Part shown: positions 48,578-57,628 of the stretch, in pieces
How positions within the stretch are numbered: the stretch's first letter is position 1
Layout of the letters: the number at the start of each line of letters is the position of its first letter
IMG/VR virus record: IMGVR_UViG_3300021142_001794
Coordinates: 1-64,000 of that record
Reading direction: 5' to 3' (one strand)
Source of the DNA: a virus
Length of the DNA stretch: 64,000 nucleotides
Translations under genes and position numbers: made by a program
Notes under the pieces: model-generated
Database searches by the model: none
Told to the model about the DNA's origin: nothing
Seen by the model: only the letters and a program-made list of their open reading frames with translations

Positions 48578-51500
48578 TTAGATTTGTCCACCTTTCTTTA
48601 ATCTTGTTTTAGGATTTGCATCGGCTCTATTTGGTCTATTTTCATAGTAAGTATTACCACTAGAAGAAACTCTTTTTCCAGCAGGTAAAGCAGTTCTTTT
48701 ACTATCAGACTTTAAAGACTTTTCACTACGACCCTTATTGAAATTATCCACTTCTTTTACTTTAGCAACCCTTTTAGTTGTAGCCTTTTTAATTACAGGC
48801 TTCTTAACTTCATAGTGTTTTAATAAAGCATTGCTAATAGCCTTTGCTTTAAAGTACTTATCAAGCCTTTCATCTTTTGGAACTTTATTTAGTTCGGAAA
48901 GTTCGCTGTTTATTTTTTTAAGTAAGTTATCTTTAGTTATTTTGCCGCTTTTTAATTCCTTATCGTAATGATTAATCCAATAATTAATAGATACTGTGTA
49001 ATCCTCTTTAGGCGTTTCAAATTTAGGCTTCTCTTTTTCAATTTCTTTCAAGAACTCTTTGCCTGTTTCATAGCTAGTTTTCAATCTTACATAACTACCC
49101 TCTTCCGCCCAATTTTTATTTTCTATTGCTTCATAACGCTTTATTTGCTCTGGATACATTGCCATGCTTTCCTTTAGCTGTTTTAATAGTTTAGCCTTTT
49201 CTGCTTCACTAGCACTATTATATGTTTTAAAGGTGTTTTCAAGCATCTCTTTATTTATGTAGCTATGCGGTTCTTCTTTATTATCATTGGGTAACTGAAA
49301 CTTGGGGGCCGATCCGTACTCTATTATCTTACCATTGCTATTATCCCTACGCCACAACATATTACCCTTTAGTTTCAAGAAGGTAAAATTAGTGTCAGTT
49401 GGTTTGTCTTTAAACTTTTCTTTTACATAGTCGGGGATGTCGCTATTAATATCTTCGACAACCTCTATCTTATTTTCAGCCAAGTCTAATTTAGCATCCG
49501 ATTGTTCGTTGATGTTTTCTTCTTTTACTTGCTCTGGTTCAACTACTTCAATCTTCTTTTCTTCTACATAAGCACCAAAACCCGTTTGAGATAAGAACTC
49601 TTCCACTAAAGGTTTAATCGTTTCTTCAAAGTTCTTTTTGCTTACATAATTATCATCCAAGAAATAAGGCTTATTAACATTTTTGGCATCATCACTAAAT
49701 GTAGTAACAGAAAAGTATTGTTCCATACACCTAGCAAAGCACTCTTTAGTAGAATTATAGTAATCACTACTAGATTTTACATTCATCAACTTTCTAAATG
49801 TAAATGCCAATACGCCAGCTTTACCCTCATAATCATCAGTAGCCCAACGCTTACCACTTAATCTACCTAAGTGATTATCTATATAGTGGGCTGTCTCGTG
49901 TGAAAATATACTTTCAAACATTTCATTGCCGTGTTTAGCAGAAACGGCTATCGTTTTCATCTTAGGCACAAATACGCCTACTGCCTTACTTGCAAACACA
50001 TTGGTATTAGAGGTGTGGGATATTTTCATTCCATCGGCTCTAGCTATATTGCTAAGGTTTCCATATACTTTCTGTAACGCTATCCATCCGTTTTCTATTT
50101 GATTGACTTGTATAGCATCAATCATTTTGCCGTCTTGCCTTTTAACCAATATACCATATTTAGCAAATAGAATATCATTTGTATTTATATCCCCAAAAGA
50201 TGTTTCAAGGGCTTTTTTATATTGCTCGTTATCTACTTCACGCTGAATTTTAATGTCCTTTATTTTAAAGTCCATCATTTCACGGAACTTTACCCAGTAC
50301 TCCCAAACTACACTATTTGCAAATTGACCCCTTTCATTAACTGTTCTAACCTTCGTTGGGTCTAAAAATCTTTCGTACATAAAGTGAAAAGAAGTCCACA
50401 TACTATGACTATCTAGTTGTGATTTTAACCTTTCGGGATTATATCTTTTATATGGCTTGTACAATGCTTCCTTGCCCGCCAAGTCTAGTGCCTCAAATTG
50501 TTCTCTAGTTACCTTCTTTTGAACTTCTTTAGGCAAATAGTTGTAATAGCCCTTTTGGTTTAATATTCTTTCTCTAGCAGATTCGGGAGTTTGGTTATAA
50601 TAAGCCAAAGAACGCTCGTTTCTTTCATCAGCTTCTTTTACCTTGATAGCCTTAGCTTTAGTAAAATAGTAATCTTGCAGCAATACAAGTTGGTCTAATG
50701 TTACTAACACATAACCGTGTTCATAAGTGTAGGCATCACGACCCCCAATTAAATTAACCGACCTACCTATAAATTCTTTTTTTGCCCCAATCTTTTCTTG
50801 ATAACCATTTACCGCTACTATGTAGGTATCTTTAGCTATCCTTATCGCATCAAATAAATAACCCTTTTGCCTAAATACATCTTCGTTAATATAGGGGATA
50901 TAAGCTGGCATTTCATCTGTTAATATGGTTTCTTCGTCAAATGATATTACGCTTGTATCAACATTTAATAAAGAAGGGATATTATCATTAATAGTTCCTT
51001 TTTGGTCGGTAAATTCTGAAATAGTACCACCTTTTAAAACAGCTTTCTCAACATTCTTAGCGTGTATTATTTTTACCTCTAAGTTTTTAATATCCGCATA
51101 CAGCTCTTGCTTTTCTTCGCCTAATTGCTTATATTTTGGTATAGCCAACTTACCCTCTTCGGTTTTAAAATCCCATGCTAACCCTTTTTCTTCCTTATTG
51201 ATTTCGTTAATCCTATCTTTGATATTAGACTTTTCAGTTTCTAACTTTTCTACTTCTTGCTTGTAAGTATTTTTCAAGTTTTCTAATGCCGCCCCAAAGT
51301 CCTTTAGTAGATTTTCCCTTTCTTCTTCACTCAAAGATTCCATAAACTTTTTAGCTGCCTCTTTTGCATCAACTTCGCCACCCTCTTTAAACTTCGAAAT
51401 TTTGTGATGATGTGATTCACCTTTAATGTGAGCCTTTAATAATGACAATGCAAGTGCTAATTCCCTATCGTTTGTTATATTGTGTATTTGAATAAGCCTT

Positions 51501-53902
51501 TCGTCAAACAGTTGTTTTATTTGCTCAAAAGTTAATTCCTTGCTTTCTTTCTGTGTATCTAGGGGGCTTTTAATTAAATGTTTCAACCCAGCAGAATCAT
51601 CGGTTATATATTCCACCTCCCACTTTTCTAGTCCGCTATCAGAATAAAATATAGTGCCTATTGTAATTGCTGGAGTACTTTCGCTTACTCCTAATTCTGC
51701 TGCTGTAAAGTAATGCTTATTTTCTTTTTTGGTAGATGAAACAGGTTTTATTTCTACTTCTAATTCATTGTAGTAGTTAGGGTTTTCTTTCAAGTGTTCC
51801 TCTATCATTTCTACGATAGCCTCTCCCTCGATATTTTCATCTATAATTTCGTGTAAAGTAGTTTCGTTTTCTTTGGTTTCTATTACTTTTTCTAATTCCC
51901 CTAACTTACTATCGGCTATTTCGTTTGGTTGTATTTCCATAGTTTCAATTTCATTTATTGATAATTCACCCCCCTCTTTATACCTCTCATCAGGCTTATT
52001 ACTATCATACACAACCTCATTTTGATTCATTATTATAAGGTGGTTGGCTTTCCTATATTCATCCATCTTATTAATATCAAAATTTGATTTATGTCGTGGC
52101 ATAGGATTATCCAAAACCGTTATTATTTGGTTCGCTAAATCTGCATAAGCTGCTGGTCTATACTTTTTGCCATCGACTTCGTAATCACCCGAATGACAGA
52201 TATAATCCATGATTAGATTAATGTTGTATAAGCCCTTATACAACCCCTTACCTATTTCCTGCCCACCACTATTATATACAATAACTATAAGGCTTTTTTC
52301 ATCATAGCTTTTAAGCACCAAACCATTTTTCTGTAAGTTATCAAAAGATAGGTCTATTGCATGAAGTAAACCTCCGTCTTTATACTTTATCGGATACGCT
52401 TCCACACTTGCATCGGTCAAGCCCTTACCAAATATCTTGCAAGTAGCATTATACAAATCTTGTTTATCATTTGAGTGTAAGCCTTGACCTTGTTCGGCAA
52501 TGTATTTAATTAATTCATCGGGAGTGTTTTCCTTAGCAGATTGAAACAAGAAAGGAACGTTTGTTTCTTTTAGTAGCGATAGGGATTTCTTAATTTGCGA
52601 ATCGTGTATAGTGCCGCCCTCTTTAAACTCAACCCCACCACCCTCTTTATTAATCTTGCTCAAAACCTCTGTATTAGTCATTTTTTTGCCGTCAAAATTA
52701 TGCTTAGTGATATTGTCAAGTGAAGCATCACGAGTAATAATTACGCTGCCTGATTTAACGGGGATAGGTTCATTTAAGAGTGTACCGCCGTGTTCAAATT
52801 CTGTCATTTTACCTTTTAATTTTTCAATTTTCTTCTTAATATCGGAAATATATTTAATCTTAATGGAAATATCCCTACTTAGTTTATCAGTTCCTTTTTG
52901 CTCTTCTATCAACTCTTTTTTAAAATTATCAACGTATTCTCTATATTCGCTTTCAGATAGTCTTTTAGCAACGGGCATACCCTCTTTTTTGTTATCCTCA
53001 TAGCTACTATCAAAAACGTGGGTGAATTGCGAATTTTCTTTTCTTGCCAACTTAAAAGCATCCGCATCGGATATTAACTTTCTCCTTTCAACTTCTTTTT
53101 TGTTTGCAGCTATTTCTTTATCATACCTTTCGATTACTTTCTCATTATACAAGATTTCCTCTAAAACCTTTTCGTTTTTCTTTTTTGTCTTTATTTTTTC
53201 TTCAATATTCTTTACTGCTAAATTAGTTTTGTTGTATGGCAAATTGGTATCAACCAAATATCTGTAATGTCTTACTTGTATATTGTGTCCTCCAGCAATA
53301 ATCATTTGAGTAGTAAGATAATATTTTTTATCCCCCCTTTTTATATTGGCGTATAAAACAACTACACCCTTTTCTGTTTTAAAATAAGGCTCAATTATTT
53401 CATCTTCTCTTTCGAGATAATTACCCAATGCTTTAGTCAAATCATAGGTTAAATCAAGCCTTATAAATTGTTCTTCATTTTCGGATATTCTTTCTCCTTT
53501 CTTTTTTTTGGCTTCAATCCTTTCTTTTACTATTTTTTCAATTAAGGGTTCTGCTAATTCTAATATTTCGTCAATCGAATTATAACCGCTTTTTGTTAGT
53601 TTGCCGCCTTTATCTAATACACCCCCTTCCTTCTTGATGCTTACACCCCCATATTTGCGATTAATCTTGTCTAGTATTTGTTTTGCCGTAAGTTGCTCAC
53701 CATTGAATAAATGTTTCTTAGGATTATTAACGGCTTCGGGTACGACAATAGGTTCAGCATCTTCTACAAGGATATTAGTTTTGCCATCAACAGTTACGGG
53801 AATACCACCGCTAGGTGCGCTATGCCTATCTCCAATAAATATTCCGCCTTTACTGCCATCAGTAGTAATACCCTCTTTAGTTTTTATATAGTTTTTTGGC
53901 AT
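48578..53902 (-). CDS. Giant polyvalent protein with metallopeptidase domain, 1774 aa
   Basis: Repeated modules start with a KH-F-G-x4-T-x2-EILSKIN-type block and end in GG (61-102, 398-436). Further GG motifs are near 99, 371, 429, 511, 644, 841 and 958 (KGGKL, HGGTL, EGGTI). A zincin domain at about 1250-1400 has H1335-E-x2-H1339 (FSHETAHYIDN). This matches phage polyvalent proteins with MPTase-PolyVal domains: packaged effectors delivered with the DNA. The C-terminus ends in KGGQI. Domain roles beyond the peptidase are unknown. Confidence 0.8.
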   Translation of the reverse strand: MPKNYIKTKEGITTDGSKGGIFIGDRHSAPSGGIPVTVDGKTNILVEDAEPIVVPEAVNNPKKHLFNGEQLTAKQILDKINRKYGGVSIKKEGGVLDKGGKLTKSGYNSIDEILELAEPLIEKIVKERIEAKKKKGERISENEEQFIRLDLTYDLTKALGNYLEREDEIIEPYFKTEKGVVVLYANIKRGDKKYYLTTQMIIAGGHNIQVRHYRYLVDTNLPYNKTNLAVKNIEEKIKTKKKNEKVLEEILYNEKVIERYDKEIAANKKEVERRKLISDADAFKLARKENSQFTHVFDSSYEDNKKEGMPVAKRLSESEYREYVDNFKKELIEEQKGTDKLSRDISIKIKYISDIKKKIEKLKGKMTEFEHGGTLLNEPIPVKSGSVIITRDASLDNITKHNFDGKKMTNTEVLSKINKEGGGVEFKEGGTIHDSQIKKSLSLLKETNVPFLFQSAKENTPDELIKYIAEQGQGLHSNDKQDLYNATCKIFGKGLTDASVEAYPIKYKDGGLLHAIDLSFDNLQKNGLVLKSYDEKSLIVIVYNSGGQEIGKGLYKGLYNINLIMDYICHSGDYEVDGKKYRPAAYADLANQIITVLDNPMPRHKSNFDINKMDEYRKANHLIIMNQNEVVYDSNKPDERYKEGGELSINEIETMEIQPNEIADSKLGELEKVIETKENETTLHEIIDENIEGEAIVEMIEEHLKENPNYYNELEVEIKPVSSTKKENKHYFTAAELGVSESTPAITIGTIFYSDSGLEKWEVEYITDDSAGLKHLIKSPLDTQKESKELTFEQIKQLFDERLIQIHNITNDRELALALSLLKAHIKGESHHHKISKFKEGGEVDAKEAAKKFMESLSEEERENLLKDFGAALENLKNTYKQEVEKLETEKSNIKDRINEINKEEKGLAWDFKTEEGKLAIPKYKQLGEEKQELYADIKNLEVKIIHAKNVEKAVLKGGTISEFTDQKGTINDNIPSLLNVDTSVISFDEETILTDEMPAYIPYINEDVFRQKGYLFDAIRIAKDTYIVAVNGYQEKIGAKKEFIGRSVNLIGGRDAYTYEHGYVLVTLDQLVLLQDYYFTKAKAIKVKEADERNERSLAYYNQTPESARERILNQKGYYNYLPKEVQKKVTREQFEALDLAGKEALYKPYKRYNPERLKSQLDSHSMWTSFHFMYERFLDPTKVRTVNERGQFANSVVWEYWVKFREMMDFKIKDIKIQREVDNEQYKKALETSFGDINTNDILFAKYGILVKRQDGKMIDAIQVNQIENGWIALQKVYGNLSNIARADGMKISHTSNTNVFASKAVGVFVPKMKTIAVSAKHGNEMFESIFSHETAHYIDNHLGRLSGKRWATDDYEGKAGVLAFTFRKLMNVKSSSDYYNSTKECFARCMEQYFSVTTFSDDAKNVNKPYFLDDNYVSKKNFEETIKPLVEEFLSQTGFGAYVEEKKIEVVEPEQVKEENINEQSDAKLDLAENKIEVVEDINSDIPDYVKEKFKDKPTDTNFTFLKLKGNMLWRRDNSNGKIIEYGSAPKFQLPNDNKEEPHSYINKEMLENTFKTYNSASEAEKAKLLKQLKESMAMYPEQIKRYEAIENKNWAEEGSYVRLKTSYETGKEFLKEIEKEKPKFETPKEDYTVSINYWINHYDKELKSGKITKDNLLKKINSELSELNKVPKDERLDKYFKAKAISNALLKHYEVKKPVIKKATTKRVAKVKEVDNFNKGRSEKSLKSDSKRTALPAGKRVSSSGNTYYENRPNRADANPKTRLKKGGQI

Positions 53903-53909
53903 CTGTTTT

Positions 53910-54134
53910 TTATTTTGTTATTTGCTCTTCAATGAAGCAATATGTTACATGAATTATAATCAATGTGTTTAATATAGGAATGTAAGGAAATATTTGCAAC
54001 ACGGTTATCATTGGGTCATAAATACCGTAGCCATATTTTTCTACCAATAACTCTAGTAATATTTCACGATTCTTTTCAATCCAAAAGAACGTAAATAATA
54101 TACTTGCTAGATAAATCAATACAACGTAAATCAT
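53910..54134 (-). CDS. Membrane protein, 74 aa
   Basis: Hydrophobic stretches at the N-terminus (YVVLIYLASILFTFFW) and near the C-terminus (ITVLQIFPYIPILNTLIIIHV). It overlaps the upstream gene by 4 nt. Likely envelope-associated. Confidence 0.58.
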   Translation of the reverse strand: MIYVVLIYLASILFTFFWIEKNREILLELLVEKYGYGIYDPMITVLQIFPYIPILNTLIIIHVTYCFIEEQITK

Positions 54135-54346
54135 TGCTTATTTTTTAATGTATCTTCAATAATGCAGACTAAATAAAATAGGTTCAATATTGGGATAAAA
54201 GAAACTATCTTTAATGTTTGAAACATTGATATTAAATGTGGTTGCTTTTTTATTATTGATTTCTTTAATCCATCGATAGTATAATAATTACAGCCTGTTG
54301 CAATTAAGCAATAACTTATTACAAATAGTATAATTATCTTTTCCAT
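54131..54346 (-). CDS. Membrane protein, 71 aa
   Basis: N-terminal hydrophobic helix (IIILFVISYCLIATGCNY), possibly a lipobox-like CNY, and a second stretch (FIPILNLFYLVCIIED). Coupled to the 74-aa gene by overlap. Confidence 0.58.
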   Translation of the reverse strand: MEKIIILFVISYCLIATGCNYYTIDGLKKSIIKKQPHLISMFQTLKIVSFIPILNLFYLVCIIEDTLKNKQ

Positions 54347-54361
54347 ACAAAAAATATTTCA

Positions 54362-54369
54362 CAAAAGTA
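54362..54369 (-). promoter_or_regulatory. -7 box on - facing the giant polyvalent operon
   Basis: TACTTTTG on - fits TAnnTTTG, 16 nt before the ATG at 54346; only 3 nt from a -7 box on + (54373-54380). Confidence 0.55.
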
Positions 54370-54372
54370 CAT

Positions 54373-54380
54373 TAAATTTG
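54373..54380 (+). promoter_or_regulatory. -7 box on + for the 54402 gene
   Basis: TAAATTTG on + fits TAnnTTTG; back to back with a - strand box, so the 55-nt gap controls both directions. Confidence 0.55.
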
Positions 54381-54401
54381 CTAATTATCAGAAATTCATT
54401 T

Positions 54402-54629
54402 ATGAAGTGTAACAAACAAAAAATGACTAAGAAAGAAGCGGCTAGTTTCTTGAATTATTTACAATCGCACAAAGGCAAAATACAGGACAAAAGAAAAGAA
54501 AAAAGATACTATCATTGTCCTATTTGTAATGCTTGGCACACTACGCAACTAGAAGAACTGGAAACTAGAACTATTAGAGATGTAGAATTGACTTATAAAC
54601 AGCAATGGGATAAGTTAATTAAAAAATAA
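54402..54629 (+). CDS. Zinc-ribbon-like small protein
   Basis: The frame opens earlier, but the promoter box at 54373-54380 overlaps the first possible ATG, so MKCNKQKMTKKEAASF at 54402 is chosen. RYYHCPICNAWHTTQ gives C-x2-C-x3-H for zinc binding. 75 aa; perhaps a small regulator. Confidence 0.65.
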   Translation: MKCNKQKMTKKEAASFLNYLQSHKGKIQDKRKEKRYYHCPICNAWHTTQLEELETRTIRDVELTYKQQWDKLIKK

Positions 54630-54630
54630 T

Positions 54631-54661
54631 TTTGATAATTGATGTATATAATATATATTTG
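54631..54661 (+). promoter_or_regulatory. Perfect Bacteroidetes promoter before tRNA-Gln
   Basis: TTTG at 54631-54634, exactly 19 nt, then TATATTTG at 54654-54661. It overlaps the preceding gene's last codon and drives the tRNA-Gln and downstream + operon. Confidence 0.85.
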
Positions 54662-54674
54662 CATAATTATTAAT

Positions 54675-54746
54675 TGGGTTATGGTGTAATTGGTAACACG
54701 GGATGTTTTGGGCTTCTTATTAGTCGTTCAAGCCGACTTAACCCAA
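54675..54746 (+). tRNA. tRNA-Gln (TTG)
   Basis: Acceptor TGGGTTA/TAACCCA, D arm GTGT/ACAC with AATTGGTA, anticodon loop TTTTGGG giving TTG, T arm AGTCG/CGACT with loop TTCAAGC. The anticodon stem has one mismatch and one G-U pair. 72 nt. Confidence 0.82.
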
Positions 54747-54758
54747 CAAAGAAATAAT

Positions 54759-54935
54759 ATGAGTTTAACCCCCGAAGAAAAAAAGACTACACGGAAATTA
54801 ATTGACATACCTAAGTGGGTAAAGCAAGAATTACAAATAGAAGCTATCAAAAGAAATTATGATGGCTTAAAGCCTTATCTCGAATATATATTAAAAGAAA
54901 AAGCTAGGGAATTAAAAAACAGCAACAATGGCTAA
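54759..54935 (+). CDS. Small regulator-like protein, 58 aa
   Basis: MSLTPEEKKTTRKLIDIPKW is the chosen start; the longer frame upstream overlaps the tRNA. A lysine-rich helix pair follows (VKQELQIEAIKRNYDG). Could be a ribbon-helix-helix regulator. Overlaps the next gene by 8 nt. Confidence 0.58.
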   Translation: MSLTPEEKKTTRKLIDIPKWVKQELQIEAIKRNYDGLKPYLEYILKEKARELKNSNNG

Positions 54936-55932
54936 AATAATCTGCGAATATTGCAAGTATGGTATAATGGACAAGCAGGAGTGCGCTATTGGCGGATGGT
55001 CTGTTTGTGAAGGTGATTTATTCGTTGATAAAAGAATAGCCGAAGATGCTGCCAATTTTGCAAGGTTTGTAGATGAAAAGACGGGCAACGAAAATACCGC
55101 CTTACTTATCAACGAATCAACCACTATTACTTACGAACAACTATACGATATTTACGATACTAAGCGTAATATATTGGAATCAACAATAGCTTTTCAAAAG
55201 AAGCCATTAAAGATAAATAGGAACAAATATTCGATAGTAATAAATGTAGGTCATGTTGACTATGCTCCTAAATCATTGGGGGACTTTTTGGCTTACAGTA
55301 AATTGCCTAGACTATTGAAAGAAAGTGGCTACAAGGCTGTTTATTTATCTTCATATACGCCCTTTAGGAATAAAGGAATAGGCGAATTGATTATGCTTAA
55401 TCCATATATTGATGGCATAGTGGATATTAAGCCAATGGATAATATCAATATTGATTTGCTGTTCAGAAACAACATAGAGAATCAGCGCAATATAATGGGA
55501 TTAATACATGAGGCTTATGGTGTTGCAAATGATGAAATACTTGCACCAGATATTTATTATAAGCCTCTTATGATAGACGAGTTTAGGAATTGTATTATTT
55601 ACAACCCTAATTCAAATACTACTAATTGCGGCGTAAATTCAGTAAATGCTGCGCAATGGTTTAAGGATAATAATATAAAAGTGGACTATCAAATAAAGCC
55701 CCGTGAAAGGCTTGCTGCAACGTTGCCAAATGTTCCTTTTATTGAAGTAAAAGATATATTCCATTGGATTGATGTAATGACAAGCGCAAAAGAAACTTAT
55801 TCTTTGTTTACAGGTGATTTAGTATTGATGGCAGGATACGCTAGAAAACATAATTGTTTGTATTTAGAATCGGCAAAAGACCCTTGTTTTGATTTTTTTA
55901 TATTTGATGATGTAAATTACATTGCAATATGA
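54928..55932 (+). CDS. Glycosyltransferase-like protein, 334 aa
   Basis: N-terminal Cys motif (CEYCKYGIMDKQEC) then a GT-B-like layout: VINVGHVDYAPKSLGDFLAYSKLP, IVDIKPMDNINIDLLF and later NTTNCGVNSVNAAQWF. The pattern resembles heptosyltransferase (GT9)-type enzymes that act on lipopolysaccharide. It may modify host surface glycans or the virion. The substrate cannot be read from sequence. Confidence 0.55.
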   Translation: MAKIICEYCKYGIMDKQECAIGGWSVCEGDLFVDKRIAEDAANFARFVDEKTGNENTALLINESTTITYEQLYDIYDTKRNILESTIAFQKKPLKINRNKYSIVINVGHVDYAPKSLGDFLAYSKLPRLLKESGYKAVYLSSYTPFRNKGIGELIMLNPYIDGIVDIKPMDNINIDLLFRNNIENQRNIMGLIHEAYGVANDEILAPDIYYKPLMIDEFRNCIIYNPNSNTTNCGVNSVNAAQWFKDNNIKVDYQIKPRERLAATLPNVPFIEVKDIFHWIDVMTSAKETYSLFTGDLVLMAGYARKHNCLYLESAKDPCFDFFIFDDVNYIAI

Positions 55933-56048
55933 GTAAACTAAGTTGGTTTGATTGTATTAAGTTGGCTGCAATAATTTTATTGTACGGTTATATTGAAACT
56001 AATAGTGTTGATACTATAATTAGCGATGTAAAAAAGTCTTTAAGATAA
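55929..56048 (+). CDS. Membrane peptide, 39 aa
   Basis: MSKLSWFDCIKLAAIILLYG with one hydrophobic helix. Overlaps both neighbours (4 and 1 nt), supporting a real gene. Confidence 0.5.
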   Translation: MSKLSWFDCIKLAAIILLYGYIETNSVDTIISDVKKSLR

Positions 56049-56230
56049 TGAAGGATAATTTAATCATATTCTCGATAGTTTTACTTACGGTAATTATATC
56101 TACTGCAAATGAATTATACCAGCATTTTAAATATAATGATTTTGAGTGGCGTAATATTGTAGGTCATGCTTTATTTGCACTATCGGTATCGACTTTAATT
56201 ATTTACGGAATTATAGCACATATAAAATAG
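56048..56230 (+). CDS. Two-helix membrane protein, 60 aa
   Basis: Helices IFSIVLLTVIISTANEL and VGHALFALSVSTLIIYGII. Its start overlaps the stop of the previous gene by one base. Confidence 0.55.
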   Translation: MKDNLIIFSIVLLTVIISTANELYQHFKYNDFEWRNIVGHALFALSVSTLIIYGIIAHIK

Positions 56231-56236
56231 GCATTT

Positions 56237-56416
56237 ATGAGTAATAAAATAAGTAAAGAGTTTTACGATTATCTATTAAATGATTATTCGCAAGGTACGG
56301 TGGAACTAATTAAAGATGCAATTAGCGGATTTAATGGTGACATATTAGAAGTAGAGGAATGCTTTACAACTAAGAAGAACTTAGATATTGAAAACACAAA
56401 AAACAAACAATTATGA
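56237..56416 (+). CDS. Hypothetical 59-aa protein
   Basis: MSNKISKEFYDYLLNDYSQG; Asp/Lys-rich helical. Overlaps the next gene start by 4 nt. Confidence 0.58.
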   Translation: MSNKISKEFYDYLLNDYSQGTVELIKDAISGFNGDILEVEECFTTKKNLDIENTKNKQL

Positions 56417-56595
56417 CACACACGCTACTTATTATCATTACAGTACTATTAGTATTGATAGTCGTTTTCTTGTTCTTTGCAATAATGCAGAATAGTATAT
56501 TTGAGCATAGGATTAAGGCACTAGAGGATGATAAAAACCCTCACAACTTTAGCCACCCAGCAACTAAAATTAATCCTAAATTCAATAAAGAATAA
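56413..56595 (+). CDS. Single-pass membrane protein, 60 aa
   Basis: Strongly hydrophobic N-terminal helix (LLIIITVLLVLIVVFLFF) then a short polar tail (KINPKFNKE). Unknown role. Confidence 0.58.
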   Translation: MTHTLLIIITVLLVLIVVFLFFAIMQNSIFEHRIKALEDDKNPHNFSHPATKINPKFNKE

Positions 56596-56606
56596 AAGGC
56601 TTAATA

Positions 56607-57020
56607 ATGCGTTGCGATAGCTGCAAGTATTGGAATCGTAATGGTAAAAAGAATATTGGCAGTTGTGGGTTATTACAATCAAATAACGTTGGTATAAAGG
56701 CTTATCTATACAAAAACAGAAAAGATGTTTGCAAGGTATTTGATACTAAGGATGATTTCGGATGTGTAAACTATATATTTAAAAGCGGATATTTGATACC
56801 TTTCGAGGTGCATTATTTTAATGACATAATATCCAATAATAAATCTGACTATTGTAAAAGTAAAATAGTGATGGCTGTGGATGAATTGGAAGCGATAAAG
56901 AAAGTAGCATCGGAGTTATTAGGCGAAATAAGAATAATTGATTTAATGGGTGATAAGAAGTTTATAATAGCCACATTGAAGCAAATAGGATTTAATTACA
57001 GAAATATAAAACAAATATAA
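56607..57020 (+). CDS. Cysteine-rich zinc-binding protein, 137 aa
   Basis: N-terminal CDSCKYW and later SCGLLQ and DFGCVNYI. Contains EVHYFNDIISNNK and a helical C-terminus. No family; possible zinc-binding regulator. Confidence 0.58.
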   Translation: MRCDSCKYWNRNGKKNIGSCGLLQSNNVGIKAYLYKNRKDVCKVFDTKDDFGCVNYIFKSGYLIPFEVHYFNDIISNNKSDYCKSKIVMAVDELEAIKKVASELLGEIRIIDLMGDKKFIIATLKQIGFNYRNIKQI

Positions 57021-57021
57021 A

Positions 57022-57438
57022 ATGGCAACAGTAAAGCTACAAGGTAGAATCAAAAAGATTAAAGAAACGGTAACTAGAACCGCAAATGACAAAGATTATA
57101 AGACAAGGGTATTCTGGTTGGAAGAAGTAAAAGACCAGTATCCGTCTGTATGGTCGCTAGAAACACAAGGAGAAAAGACATTGTTGTTGGATAGCCACAA
57201 AATAGGCGACTTGGTTGATTGCAACATTGACATAGTAGGACGTTCTTACACCAAAGATGGCAAAGAGAATGTATTTAATTCGCTTAAATGCTTTAGTATA
57301 TTCAAGGTTAACAGTCAACAACAATCAGCACCAGCACAACAGAAACAACAACCTATGCCACCTGCTGAAAAGGATTTGTCGCACTTGCCTGTAAGTAATA
57401 TCTCATACGAAGATGCTAATTCGGACTTGCCATTTTGA
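57022..57438 (+). CDS. SSB-like DUF3127-type protein
   Basis: Begins MATVKLQGRIKKIKETVTRT, continues VWSLETQGEKTLLLDSHKIGDL and FNSLKCFSIF, an OB-fold layout like DUF3127/single-strand binding proteins. The C-terminus ends SDLPF, the acidic tail that SSBs use to recruit partners. It would coat ssDNA during phage replication. 138 aa. Confidence 0.8.
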   Translation: MATVKLQGRIKKIKETVTRTANDKDYKTRVFWLEEVKDQYPSVWSLETQGEKTLLLDSHKIGDLVDCNIDIVGRSYTKDGKENVFNSLKCFSIFKVNSQQQSAPAQQKQQPMPPAEKDLSHLPVSNISYEDANSDLPF

Positions 57439-57551
57439 TGTACGATTTCATTAAAAGCTTTATTATGAATACAGACTTTTTAAAAGGCATAGTAGTAGGA
57501 ATGCTAATTATGGTAGTACTATCTATTCTATTACGCACCTATCCCTTTTAG
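57438..57551 (+). CDS. Membrane peptide, 37 aa
   Basis: MYDFIKSFIMNTDFLKGIVV, then a hydrophobic helix ending LRTYPF. Overlaps the SSB stop by one base. Its end overlaps the 23-bp inverted repeat. Confidence 0.5.
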   Translation: MYDFIKSFIMNTDFLKGIVVGMLIMVVLSILLRTYPF

Positions 57552-57590
57552 TACAGTGGTGAATAATTGTACTAAAATGGATAGGTGCGT
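57533..57590. repeat. 23-bp inverted repeat, terminator-like
   Basis: Arms 57533-57555 and 57568-57590 are 22 of 23 complementary (ACGCACCTATCC..TTTTAGTACA), separated by 12 nt. On + the second arm is followed by TTAATATT. It is longer than normal terminators, so protein binding or a MITE-like remnant is possible. Confidence 0.75.
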
Positions 57591-57628
57591 TTAATATTAC
57601 AAAACCCATTCTTTACATAACATTTAAT

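Noticed and set aside
50925-53891. Long + strand frames inside the giant polyvalent gene
   Set aside because: They are low-complexity antisense shadows of a Lys/Glu-rich coding sequence.
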